This document shows, piece after piece, positions 35,470 to 43,675 of a stretch of DNA of 64,000 nt. Made by a program: the position numbers and the translations under genes. The notes below the pieces were generated by a model that was given only the letters and a program-made list of their open reading frames with translations, searched no databases and was not told where the DNA came from. Numbering within the stretch: position 1 is the first letter of the stretch; every line of letters begins with the position of its first letter. This DNA is from Sedimentibacter sp. (GTDB taxonomy: Bacteria > Bacillota > Clostridia > Tissierellales > Sedimentibacteraceae): positions 186,001-250,000 of the forward strand of contig JAHDLA010000004.1 in assembly GCA_018436705.1 (NCBI GenBank), written 5' to 3'.

Positions 35470-36198
35470 ATGATTTCAATTAAAAATGTATCAAAATATT
35501 ATGGGAAGCACCGTGTGCTGAAGAATATAAACCTTGAAGTCCCTGAGAAAAATGTTTATGCTTTAATCGGTCCCAGCGGAGCTGGTAAAAGCACACTAAT
35601 ACGTACTATAAATGCACTTGAAAAAATACGCGAAGGGGAAATACTTGTAAACGGAACCAGCGTTCATTCTCCTAAATCTGATATTAATAAGATAAGAGAA
35701 AATATAGGGTTTGTATTTCAGTCATTTAACCTATATCCACATTTAACTGCATTGCAAAATGTAACTCTTGCAACTGTAAATGTCAAAAAGATTAAGCAGC
35801 CAGAAGCAGTCGAAAGAGGAAAAGAAATACTTTCATCTCTAGGCCTTAGTGACAAATTCAACTCTTTTCCGTCACAATTATCCGGAGGACAACAGCAGCG
35901 CGTTGCAATCGCAAGATCTCTTGCAATGGATCCTTCTTTAATGCTGTTTGATGAGCCAACATCAGCTCTGGACCCGGAAATGATTAAGGAAGTGCTTGAT
36001 GTTATGAGAACCCTTGCGGAAACAGGAATGACCATGGTTATAGTAACTCATGAAATGGGATTTGCTAAAGATATATGTGATAAAATAATATTTATGGATA
36101 ATGGAACAATTGTTGAAGAATCAACACCTGAAATATTTTTTAAGAATCCCGGAACAGAACGAGCAAAGGACTTTTTAAGCAAAGTATTAAATCACTGA
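35470..36198 (+). CDS. Amino acid ABC transporter ATP-binding protein
   Basis: 242 aa GlnQ-type ATPase: Walker [20 protein letters not shown]-loop [13 protein letters not shown], signature [16 protein letters not shown], Walker [16 protein letters not shown] and switch His in VTHEMGFA. Completes the importer with the two upstream genes. A shared bidirectional terminator with lexA follows. Confidence 0.96.
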   Translation: MISIKNVSKYYGKHRVLKNINLEVPEKNVYALIGPSGAGKSTLIRTINALEKIREGEILVNGTSVHSPKSDINKIRENIGFVFQSFNLYPHLTALQNVTLATVNVKKIKQPEAVERGKEILSSLGLSDKFNSFPSQLSGGQQQRVAIARSLAMDPSLMLFDEPTSALDPEMIKEVLDVMRTLAETGMTMVIVTHEMGFAKDICDKIIFMDNGTIVEESTPEIFFKNPGTERAKDFLSKVLNH

Positions 36199-36287
36199 TT
36201 GATATTGTGAGTTTACTACCATATCAATATAATTCTTGCCAGCCATCATATAATATTATAAAAATACCATCTGTTAATGTTATTTTA

Positions 36288-36324
36288 AAAAGAAGATAAG
36301 CTTTTTTGCAGCTTATCTTCTTTT
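36288..36324. terminator. Bidirectional terminator between the ABC operon and lexA
   Basis: A 14-bp stem AAAAGAAGATAAGC / GCTTATCTTCTTTT with a T-rich loop. Confidence 0.88.
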
Positions 36325-36328
36325 GGTA

Positions 36329-36952
36329 TTAGTATTTTCTTACGACTGCTTTTACAACCCCAAGTATATGAGCTTCTTTAACTAAAATTGGATCCATCAA
36401 ACTGTTTTGCGGTTGAAGTCTTATATGATCCTTTTCTTTATAAAATGTTTTTACAGTTGCCTCATCATCAATGAGTGCAACAACGATATCTCCGTTTTTA
36501 GCAGCATTTTGAGAATTTACTATGACAAAGTCACCGCTTAGTATTCCCGCTTCAATCATACTTTCGCCCTTTATCTTCAACACAAAAGATTCCTTGTTCC
36601 CAACAAAATCAATTGAAATAGGAAGGGAATCATCAACATTTTCAACAGCTAGTATAGGTTGTCCTGCTGTTACGGTTCCTATTATAGGAACATTTATTAC
36701 TTCTTTTTTCGGCATATTAGAACATATATCATCAACATCTATCAGCTCTAAAGCTCTTCGTTTATTATTTCCTTTTTTTATGTATCCTTTTTCTTCTAAT
36801 GTATTAAGATGTGCGTGCACGGAAGAAGTGGAACTCAAACCTACCGCTTTACATATTTCACGTATGGATGGAGGATAGCCCCTCAGGTTCAGTTCATTTT
36901 TTATGTATTTTAATATTTTAATTTGCTTATCGCTTAAGCCTTCAAAATTCAT
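36329..36952 (-). CDS. lexA: LexA repressor
   Basis: 207 aa SOS repressor/serine autoprotease: N-terminal winged HTH (YPPSIREICKAVGLSSTSSV), Ala-Gly cleavage bond in TVTAGQP, catalytic Ser in IKGESMIEAGI and Lys in DEATVKTFY. Divergent from the yneA-like gene, with LexA-type palindromes in the shared region. Confidence 0.97.
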   Translation of the reverse strand: MNFEGLSDKQIKILKYIKNELNLRGYPPSIREICKAVGLSSTSSVHAHLNTLEEKGYIKKGNNKRRALELIDVDDICSNMPKKEVINVPIIGTVTAGQPILAVENVDDSLPISIDFVGNKESFVLKIKGESMIEAGILSGDFVIVNSQNAAKNGDIVVALIDDEATVKTFYKEKDHIRLQPQNSLMDPILVKEAHILGVVKAVVRKY

Positions 36953-36976
36953 AGCTTCACCTCTTTGTTTTTCTAT

Positions 36977-37005
36977 ATTTTAACATACAACATCAAATAA
37001 ATCAA
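36977..37005 (-). promoter_or_regulatory. lexA promoter
   Basis: On the minus strand TTGATT (37005-37000), 17 nt, TAAAAT (36982-36977). A LexA-like palindrome overlaps the -35. Confidence 0.7.
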
Positions 37006-37016
37006 ACATTTGTTTG
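37003..37016. promoter_or_regulatory. LexA-like operator at the lexA promoter
   Basis: CAAACATTTGTTTG, a perfect CAAAC-N4-GTTTG palindrome, two bases off the Gram-positive CGAAC-N4-GTTCG consensus. Its location on the -35 of lexA fits autorepression. Confidence 0.65.
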
Positions 37017-37034
37017 AGAAAAGCAAAATATATG

Positions 37035-37063
37035 TTGACATCGAACTTTTGTTCTGTTAGAAT
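37035..37063 (+). promoter_or_regulatory. yneA-like promoter with embedded LexA box
   Basis: TTGACA (37035-37040), 17 nt, TAGAAT (37058-37063). The spacer holds CGAACTTTTGTTCT (37042-37055), a near-consensus SOS box. Confidence 0.85.
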
Positions 37064-37092
37064 GTAAATAGAAAATATGTTCGAGGTGGATT

Positions 37093-37398
37093 ATGGTAAT
37101 ATTCAATAAATACAGAATAACCGATATAAAAAAATTCAAAAGGTTTATGTTCATATCAATATTATTTATAAGCATCTTAGTTTTTGCATCATGTGCTACA
37201 TTTAATGCATATTCAAAAGATATACCTCAATATGATTACATAGAGATTTCTAAAGGAGATACACTTTGGTCCATAGCATCTAATTACGCTGATAATAAAG
37301 AAATAAGACAGGTTATTTATGAAATATCCAAAGTTAACAATATTAAAAATGCTTCCATATACCCCGGCAACATAATAAAAATCCCTCTAAGCAGGTAA
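37093..37398 (+). CDS. YneA-like LysM-domain cell-division suppressor
   Basis: 101 aa: one N-terminal TM segment (~18-36), then a single LysM domain (ISKGDTLWSIASNYADNKE to YPGNIIKIP). Size, topology and location divergent from lexA with an SOS box in its promoter match Bacillus YneA and similar SOS-induced division inhibitors. Identity is by context and architecture, not by detailed sequence. Confidence 0.78.
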   Translation: MVIFNKYRITDIKKFKRFMFISILFISILVFASCATFNAYSKDIPQYDYIEISKGDTLWSIASNYADNKEIRQVIYEISKVNNIKNASIYPGNIIKIPLSR

Positions 37399-37400
37399 TG

Positions 37401-37415
37401 CTGGCAAAATGCCAG
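37401..37415 (+). other. Small hairpin after the yneA-like gene
   Basis: CTGGC-AAAAT-GCCAG, 5-bp stem directly after the stop codon. It may be a 3' stability element. Confidence 0.35.
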
Positions 37416-37442
37416 TTACTCCAATCTTAGTGTTTTTATCAT

Positions 37443-37475
37443 AATAAATGCACCTTAATGGTGCATTTATTATTT
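37443..37475. terminator. Bidirectional terminator
   Basis: A 12-bp stem AATAAATGCACC / GGTGCATTTATT, loop TTAAT, between convergent yneA-like and recombinase genes. Confidence 0.8.
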
Positions 37476-37493
37476 AATGTTATGATAAATTAA

Positions 37494-38462
37494 CTATGTA
37501 GTTTCATCATTCAAAGGATTAATTTTAACGGCATCGCGAAGTTGTTTTTTATCAATATGAGTATAAATTTGAGTTGTGGAAACACTTTCATGCCCAAGGA
37601 GTTCTTGAAGAGTACGAATATCAACATGACCATATTGATACATTAGTGTTGCTGCAGTGTGACGCAGCTTATGTGGAGAGTAATGCATACCTGATAAACC
37701 TGACTCTGCTAAATATTTTTCAACCATATGTTGCACGCCTCTTTGAGTGAACCTAGTTCTGCGGTTGCTTATAAATAAAGCATTTTCGTGCCCAGGCTTT
37801 GCGTCAGGTCGGACAGCAAGATAATCTTCTATTGCTTTTATACAAATGTCATTCAAATATATTGTTCGTTCCTTGTTTCCTTTTCCAACCACAGTCAATG
37901 TGTCTCCCTTGATCTTATCAGTATTAATACCGATAAGCTCTGACAGACGAAGCCCACAGTTTAAAAACAAAATTATTATCGCATAGTCACGTTTTTCATT
38001 TGATCCTTTAATAGAGGATAGCATGCTTTTTGACTCGTCCAATGTGAGAGCTACAGGAAGCCTGCTATTTTTTTTAGGTGTCTCCAAATCTACGGCAGGA
38101 TTTGAAGGAATCAGTTTAACTATGGAATATAAATATTTAAAAAAAGAGCGGAGACATGCTATTTTTCTTGCCTTTGTCCTATTTGAATTATTTCTCTCCC
38201 TGTCTATAAATCCAACAAAAGCATGCAAATCCATAATACTTATCTTTTTTAAAACATCAAGAGTAATAACATTTATATCAATATTGTCAAACTCACTATT
38301 TTCTGAGCATAATTTGTACCGTATCACCAGGAAACGGTAAAAAGTTCTTAGATCCAGAAAATATTCACTTACTGTCTTTTCCGATCTGCCTTTGATAGAC
38401 AGCATGTACTCTAAAAAATCACTCATCGGAGCAGGGCACAGCCTGCTATAATTTATATACAT
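37494..38462 (-). CDS. Tyrosine recombinase (XerC/XerD-like)
   Basis: 322 aa: N-terminal SAM-like DNA-binding domain (FLEYMLSIKGRSEKTVSEY) and catalytic domain with GLRLSELIGI (Arg I), VVGKGNKERTI (Lys), HKLRHTAATLMYQYG (His-x-x-Arg), LGHESVSTTQIYTHI (His, nucleophile Tyr). All residues are present, so it should be active. No integrated element, att repeats or excisionase is nearby, so a chromosome-dimer-resolution role (Xer) is likelier than phage integration. SD CGGAGG. Confidence 0.88.
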   Translation of the reverse strand: MYINYSRLCPAPMSDFLEYMLSIKGRSEKTVSEYFLDLRTFYRFLVIRYKLCSENSEFDNIDINVITLDVLKKISIMDLHAFVGFIDRERNNSNRTKARKIACLRSFFKYLYSIVKLIPSNPAVDLETPKKNSRLPVALTLDESKSMLSSIKGSNEKRDYAIIILFLNCGLRLSELIGINTDKIKGDTLTVVGKGNKERTIYLNDICIKAIEDYLAVRPDAKPGHENALFISNRRTRFTQRGVQHMVEKYLAESGLSGMHYSPHKLRHTAATLMYQYGHVDIRTLQELLGHESVSTTQIYTHIDKKQLRDAVKINPLNDETT

Positions 38463-38519
38463 ATTTCCTCCGAATAAAATAGTATTTCTGAGAATTTAAT
38501 TTTTATAAAAATACATCAG

Positions 38520-40073
38520 TTACCACTGGTGAAAATTCATATGATTTATATATTTATTCATAAAAGCTTCATTTGACGACAGCTCTATATGGCTGCACAT
38601 ATTTTTAATAAAATTAATTTTTTCAATGCTGCTTTTGTCGAGTATTATACGTGAAGCTCCTGCCAAGGCTCCATTTCCCAACAACACAGCTCTGTCAATA
38701 ACACACTTTGGCAAAAGCCCTATTTTTACCGAAGAATTCAAGTCTAAATATGTTCCGAATCCTCCACAAATGAAAAAGCTTTTAACATCATTTTCTTTAA
38801 CATTATTCTCAAAAAGTAAAGTTTCAATGCCCGCCGCTATCGCACCTTTTGCCAGCTGCATCTGCCTTACGTCATTCTGAGTTATATAAACATCAGTATC
38901 ATCAAATTTAAAACAAATTTCATCGTTATTATAAATGATATTTTTTGCAAATCTATGGCCGTCAGCTAAAATTCTTCCGGTATAGTCAATTATATTTAAG
39001 TCTAAAAAAATAGCCAACGCATCTACTAAGCCTGAACCGCAGATTCCTTCTGCCGGAACATTATTAATTGTTTCAAACTGTATTGAATCATAACGCCGTT
39101 CATAATATACCTTAAATATAGCACCATCTGAAGCTGTCATACCGAATTTAATATTTGCACCTTCAAAAGCAGGACCGGCAGCAGTTGAGCAGCAACTGAT
39201 TGTCCCATCTCTATAAAGCGCCATTTCACCGTTTGTCCCTATATCAACAATAATGGAAGTTTCCATATGGTCAATAACATTACTTGAAAGAACACAACAC
39301 ATTAAATCCGCACCAATATACGCACTGATACAGTACGGGATATAAATTTTACATTTATTCGGCAAATTAAGTCCGAAATCATTATCTATGTAACCTCCAA
39401 ACAAACTTTCAGGGGTAAAAGGATAATAAGCAATACCCTTAGGGTCCATGCCTGTAAAAAAATGCATCATAGCAGTATTTCCCGTTATGGAAACGTACTT
39501 TATATCTTTAGTTCCAATTCTATTTTCTTTTGTTAATGTTTCAATCATTTTATTGATTTGCGATACTATAGTTTGAGTTACTTCTAAATTAGAATGGTTG
39601 ATTGAATATGTTATCCTAGAAATAACGTCTGCACCATAGATACTCTGCATATTTAATTCACTTTTTACAGAAAGAAATTCATTTCTACTTTCTTTTAACA
39701 AGCAGGCAACTACAGTGGTTGTTCCTATATCTATTGCTAAACCATATTCTGAATTTGAAAGAAAAGAATCAGCTATAAAGTTATCCGCAATTCCGGAATC
39801 TAAAATCTTAAAGGATTTCAAATCATCAATATCAACTTCAATATCAGAATAGGCAGTTGTCATACAGGCTAATCTTATTCCGGTTTCAACTTCTTCTTTA
39901 GTTAAAAGTTTTCTTTCTAAATCAGAAATAGAGGAGAGCTTACCTTTAACCTTAATCTTACATTTGCCGCAGGTATGGTTACCGCCGCAGGGTAGAGGAA
40001 AGTTAATATTATTCTGCTGCAATAGCCTAGATATCAATATCTTTTCAGTTTTATTTTTAATATTATAAATCAT
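38520..40073 (-). CDS. RACo-like ferredoxin/ASKHA-domain corrinoid activation protein (DUF4445)
   Basis: 517 aa. The N-terminal [2Fe-2S] ferredoxin domain has PCGGNHTCGKCKIKV and a distal Cys in RLACMTT. The rest is an ASKHA-type ATPase: YGLAIDIGTTTVVACLL (phosphate 1), IVDIGTNGEMAL (phosphate 2) and FICGGFGTYLD (adenosine). Family members (RACo, RamA) reductively reactivate corrinoid proteins of methyltransferases using ATP. No corrinoid protein or methyltransferase is within the window, so the partner is unknown. It may be monocistronic; a promoter-like TTGCGA-N16-TATACT lies just upstream. Confidence 0.87.
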   Translation of the reverse strand: MIYNIKNKTEKILISRLLQQNNINFPLPCGGNHTCGKCKIKVKGKLSSISDLERKLLTKEEVETGIRLACMTTAYSDIEVDIDDLKSFKILDSGIADNFIADSFLSNSEYGLAIDIGTTTVVACLLKESRNEFLSVKSELNMQSIYGADVISRITYSINHSNLEVTQTIVSQINKMIETLTKENRIGTKDIKYVSITGNTAMMHFFTGMDPKGIAYYPFTPESLFGGYIDNDFGLNLPNKCKIYIPYCISAYIGADLMCCVLSSNVIDHMETSIIVDIGTNGEMALYRDGTISCCSTAAGPAFEGANIKFGMTASDGAIFKVYYERRYDSIQFETINNVPAEGICGSGLVDALAIFLDLNIIDYTGRILADGHRFAKNIIYNNDEICFKFDDTDVYITQNDVRQMQLAKGAIAAGIETLLFENNVKENDVKSFFICGGFGTYLDLNSSVKIGLLPKCVIDRAVLLGNGALAGASRIILDKSSIEKINFIKNMCSHIELSSNEAFMNKYINHMNFHQW

Positions 40074-40119
40074 TCAAATCTCTCTTTCTTTATTAACTAT
40101 ATTAGGCTTTAGATAGAGA

Positions 40120-40147
40120 AGTATAACAAATATATAAAATGTCGCAA
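40120..40147 (-). promoter_or_regulatory. Possible promoter of the RACo-like gene, overlapped by the ATGTCGCAAAA motif
   Basis: Minus strand: TTGCGA (40147-40142), 16 nt, TATACT (40125-40120). The -35 lies within motif copy 1. Confidence 0.45.
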
Positions 40148-40611
40148 AACTATTATATAGTTAAATAGATAAAAACACAAGAGCCATTATTGCATATTAT
40201 GGCAAACTGCGATAATCATTATTAAAATAGCCTACATATAAACACAATTAAATTAAATATTTTAAGCAAGCAATAATATTAGCACAGGTAAAAATTCACA
40301 GGTGTAAATAGTCAATAATTAAAATAACTTTCGTTAAAACGCAATTTAAGGCCTCATTTTTGGAGAAGAAATTTATCGATAAAAAATATGCTTAAAATTT
40401 CTATTATTATTGTAAATACAATAATAATCAAGTTAATACTAAAACTGTTTATAAATAATCTGCCTTAAAATTTATTTATGCAATGTAAATTAATTTAGTA
40501 TCAAAATTGAAATGCGCATAGCTAAAAAAGTGATAATGAAAAATATTAAAAAATTGAATCCATAATCAAAATTAGTGAATTTAAACCCTCCTCTCTGCTC
40601 AAAAAGTAATA

Positions 40612-40641
40612 TATGTCGCAAAATATCTATTTTGCGACATA
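40612..40641. repeat. Palindrome with 14-bp arms (ATGTCGCAAAA motif, copies 2 and 3)
   Basis: TATGTCGCAAAATA at 40612-40625 and its exact reverse complement at 40628-40641, separated by TC. No T-run follows, so an operator or binding site is more likely than a terminator. Confidence 0.75.
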
Positions 40642-41147
40642 AAATTCCACTATCTTTCTATAATAATTTAGCTTATGCACGGATCTTTGCACAATAATCT
40701 ACAATTGCAGCATTTTCTATTGCTCATTAATTATTATATTGTTTAGAAATTTTGATCGTACCTTTTATTATACGCAATTACATTTTAACAAACATGCTAA
40801 ACCAAACAAATAATTTAAAAAAATAATCAAACTTATTTATAAGGCATAATTTGCATTTTAACTAGTTTAATAATTCTTTCGAACTATCAGACTAAAAATT
40901 TTTTTCTTTTGTTTATATACCTTTAAATAGGCAGATTAAAATCGTCTTCTGAAAATTTTAAATTTATTTGTCTCATCCTCCTCTACTCTATACTTTCAAT
41001 TCAATTTTGCTCGCCCATTATTAATTTACCTAAAAATCAAATATTTTGTCAAAAATTGTTGTAACTTTCGTGCAGCAATGATATATTAGTAATGGCCATA
41101 TAGTGCTAGACTTGCTATTATATTACATTCATAAAGGAGATGAATTA

Positions 41148-42566
41148 ATGTCATTTTTTAAAGGAATACTAAAGGATAATACAATTAATTCAGGAAAATC
41201 AAACCTGAAAAATAAGCAGGATAAATCAATTAAAGGCTCAACTGAACTAAGCGCAAATAAAAAGGCCGCCTATGTTTTTAAAGGAGTTTTTAATATTGCA
41301 ACTATGATAAGTGATTTTGATCTTCGGCTTTCTTTTTTTGGCAATAAGATTAAAGATTCATCTGACAAATTAAGCGAAATGTTCTCGAAAGTTGCTTCTT
41401 CTTCTGAAGAAATTTCAACTTCCACAGCTCAAATTATAGATGCAAATACGGAACTGTCTCAAACTATAAGCCAGATTTCAGAAGATATAGTGTCTTTGAA
41501 TCAAACAACTGTAAAAAGCAATGAAATTCTTGACAGTATAAAAGCAGAAAATGTTGAAATGATGGCTTTCTCCAAAGATATGGAACAAAGTGTACATGAC
41601 CTTTTAAATGTTATAAGTAAAATTAACGAATCTGTGAGAAGTATAAATGATATATCAAACCATACAAACCTTTTATCATTGAATGCATCAATAGAAGCTG
41701 CAAGAGCAGGAGAAGCAGGTAAAGGATTTGCTGTTGTTGCAGAAGAAATCAGAATGCTTTCTGAAACAACAAGGAAGCTTACATCAAATATTGATGAACT
41801 GCTTGTTGAAGTAAATAACGCTTCAAACAAAAGTAACGACAGTGTTTCAAAAACTCTTAATTCTATAGGCAAAGTCAGCGGAAGCATAGATACAGTCTCC
41901 GCATCCATGGATGAAAGCACACGTTCTACAGGGCAAATCGCAAATCGAATTTCTGACATAGCCCAAGCAAGTAATAATATTAATTCTTCTCTCCAGGAAT
42001 CATCTTCTGCTTTGGAATCTGTAAATGGTGACATTCAAAACCTTTCTGAATCGGCAGAAGAACTTAACGTTATAAGCAGTTCCATAAATGAAGTATCAGC
42101 TTCCATGCTAAAAATTGAAAATACTGTTAGCAAGCTTGCGTTAACTTCCGGCGAGATGGTTAACAGTAAAATTTGCGGCCTTTCAAATGAAGACTTTATT
42201 GAAACAGTAAGAAATGCAATAAATGCTCATAAAGCTTGGATAGTTAATGTTAAAAAGATGGCAGACAAAATGCAAATCATTCCCATTCAAACAAATGAGC
42301 ACAAATGTGGTTTTGGACATTTTTATTATGCTGTCAAGCCTGCATCAGAAAAGCTGTCAGAATTATGGGAAAGAATTGAGCTTCTACATCATGACCTTCA
42401 TAAGACAGGCGACTCTGTTATCAGCCATATTAGTAATAATGATAAAACCGGAGCTGATTCCTCCGTTCTAAAAGCGAAAGAACTTTCAGATAAAATTATT
42501 GAAATACTTGAGCAAATGATTAACGTTACAAAAGAAATGAATTCTTCAAATGAATCAGTTTTTTAA
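41148..42566 (+). CDS. Soluble methyl-accepting chemotaxis protein with CZB zinc-binding domain
   Basis: 472 aa, no TM segments. The signalling hairpin carries the conserved tip [20 protein letters not shown]. The C-terminal ~110 aa are a CZB domain (His in NAHKAWI, Cys in [10 protein letters not shown], and HHDLH), which binds zinc and in studied members senses zinc or oxidants such as hypochlorite. The N-terminal ~70 residues are basic and lack a sensor. The start at ATG 41148 (SD AAAGGAG) is preferred over a frame start at 41103. No chemotaxis genes are adjacent. Confidence 0.9.
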   Translation: MSFFKGILKDNTINSGKSNLKNKQDKSIKGSTELSANKKAAYVFKGVFNIATMISDFDLRLSFFGNKIKDSSDKLSEMFSKVASSSEEISTSTAQIIDANTELSQTISQISEDIVSLNQTTVKSNEILDSIKAENVEMMAFSKDMEQSVHDLLNVISKINESVRSINDISNHTNLLSLNASIEAARAGEAGKGFAVVAEEIRMLSETTRKLTSNIDELLVEVNNASNKSNDSVSKTLNSIGKVSGSIDTVSASMDESTRSTGQIANRISDIAQASNNINSSLQESSSALESVNGDIQNLSESAEELNVISSSINEVSASMLKIENTVSKLALTSGEMVNSKICGLSNEDFIETVRNAINAHKAWIVNVKKMADKMQIIPIQTNEHKCGFGHFYYAVKPASEKLSELWERIELLHHDLHKTGDSVISHISNNDKTGADSSVLKAKELSDKIIEILEQMINVTKEMNSSNESVF

Positions 42567-42617
42567 TATGAAAAAACTTTATTCTTCATTACTAAATCTC
42601 AAAATTTTTCTTCTTAA

Positions 42618-42668
42618 TAAATGCCGGAACCTTGATGACAAAACTCATCAAAGGTGTCATTTTTTTGT
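42618..42668 (+). terminator. Terminator after the chemoreceptor gene
   Basis: Stem ACCTTGATGA / TCATCAAAGGT (one bulge; 42630-42639 and 42645-42655), extended by outer pairs, ending in T6-7. Confidence 0.7.
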
Positions 42669-42669
42669 G

Positions 42670-43140
42670 TTATGGTACTATATCCCTGGGATGTGCAGGT
42701 ATTACCGTTATCTCTTCACGATTGGGTTCACCCAACACAATTTCATTCAGGTTATAAAAAAATGTAGATTTTATATTTGGAAACAGGCGAATATTCTGTG
42801 TTATAACTCTATAATACCCTTCGCTTTCTATTGTTAAATTGTATGGAGTAAAGAAATATTCCGGCCCTTCAACAAGTGTTCCGGACGGGTGTGCAATCGG
42901 AAGTTCAATTAATGTTGGATTTTGTGTAGGTGATAAAACAGTTACCGGAATTCTATCTCCGTTATTAGTTACATAAATTGTTAATTCCGAATCGGTAGCC
43001 GCTTCTGTTCCAAGATTTTTTGTTATATAAATTTCAATGTATCCAAATTCGCGGTTAACAGGAACTTCATTTTTATGCGCATCAAAATTTCTGTGTGTTT
43101 TATTTTTATTATAATATTTTTTAATTTTATATAAACTCAA
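42670..43140 (-). CDS. Small protein resembling the N-terminal domain of clostridial spore cortex-lytic proteins
   Basis: 156 aa from a TTG start with GGGAGG 9 nt upstream. No TM or signal peptide. The beta-rich pattern GYIEIYITKN, VTNNGDRIPV, LIELPIAHP, YNLTIESEGYYRVITQNIRL and the Pro-containing tail ITVIPAHPRDIVP recall the carboxypeptidase-regulatory-like N-terminal domain of SleC-type spore germination proteins, but no catalytic or peptidoglycan-binding domain follows. The assignment is inference from remembered patterns; it could be a spore or surface protein or unrelated. Confidence 0.45.
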   Translation of the reverse strand: MSLYKIKKYYNKNKTHRNFDAHKNEVPVNREFGYIEIYITKNLGTEAATDSELTIYVTNNGDRIPVTVLSPTQNPTLIELPIAHPSGTLVEGPEYFFTPYNLTIESEGYYRVITQNIRLFPNIKSTFFYNLNEIVLGEPNREEITVIPAHPRDIVP

Positions 43141-43316
43141 ATTAATAATCCTCCCACACAAAGCTTTCTATGATATTGCTTCCATTATTCATTATATGCA
43201 ATTAACAAATGAATGCAATTATAAATAAAAGGTTTTTGTTATTATAGAGCCGGATTGTCGGCATATCTTTTTTAAATTAGACAATCAAAAATTCATTTTG
43301 CCATTTTTTATTTGCT

Positions 43317-43358
43317 AAAAAAGCAGCTGCCCTTGTTTTAAGCTCAGCTGCTTTAAAA
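43317..43358 (-). terminator. Terminator of the double-cubane protein operon
   Basis: Stem AAAGCAGCTG / CAGCTGCTTT (43320-43329 and 43345-43354) with a 15-nt loop. On the minus strand it is followed by TTTTTT. Confidence 0.85.
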
Positions 43359-43397
43359 TTAATATTTATATGACCTCACTATATGAATCACTATTGG

Positions 43398-43664
43398 CTA
43401 ACAAAATTTGTTCCTCATGGGATCTCTTCTATTGACTGTTTCAAAAATTTTTAAAATTTCTACATTATTATCCTCTATTATTTTTTTCACAGTCGGTATA
43501 TCATTTTTATTCTTGATAAGCAGAGAAATGCCGCAACACTTGGTAGCTTCTCTAGGTGTTGGAGCTATTGTGACAGAAATTTTTTCAGCCTTCAACAGTT
43601 CGTTAAGCTTAAGCCCGTTATCAACATTTGGAAAAATCACATAATATTCAATTTCTGCCGTCAT
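43398..43664 (-). CDS. DUF3343 putative Se/S carrier-like protein
   Basis: 88 aa: YYVIFPNVDNGLKLNELLKA, TIAPTPREATKCCGISLLI. The CCGISLLI motif with vicinal cysteines is the hallmark of DUF3343, proposed as a sulfur or selenium carrier. It is 11 nt after the double-cubane protein gene, and genes of this family frequently accompany that protein and its activase. SD AAGGAGG. Confidence 0.9.
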   Translation of the reverse strand: MTAEIEYYVIFPNVDNGLKLNELLKAEKISVTIAPTPREATKCCGISLLIKNKNDIPTVKKIIEDNNVEILKIFETVNRRDPMRNKFC

Positions 43665-43675
43665 TGTTCCTCCTT

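Larger units (their letters stand above)
40074..41147. other. Gene-free AT-rich region (about 1 kb) with repeated palindromic motif
   Basis: No reading frame with plausible coding character was found on either strand. It holds three copies of ATGTCGCAAAA (40139-40149, 40613-40623, and inverted at 40630-40640), a direct repeat CACAGGT (40283-40289 and 40297-40303), and the promoters of the divergent RACo-like and chemoreceptor genes. A weak promoter for the latter is TTGTTG-N17-TGATAT (41056-41084). It could contain a small RNA, but no clear one was recognised. Confidence 0.5.

Noticed and set aside
37494..38462. Xer-type recombinase as the integrase of a mobile element
   Set aside because: No att-like direct repeats, excisionase, phage or conjugation genes nearby; flanked by housekeeping genes and terminators.
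40930..40985. 17-codon minus-strand frame with GAGGAGG immediately before its ATG
   Set aside because: SD directly abuts the start (no spacing), and the peptide has no feature of a known small protein.
41501..42034. 177-codon minus-strand frame inside the chemoreceptor gene
   Set aside because: Ser/Leu-rich mirror of the coiled-coil codons, no SD, opposite to a well-supported gene.
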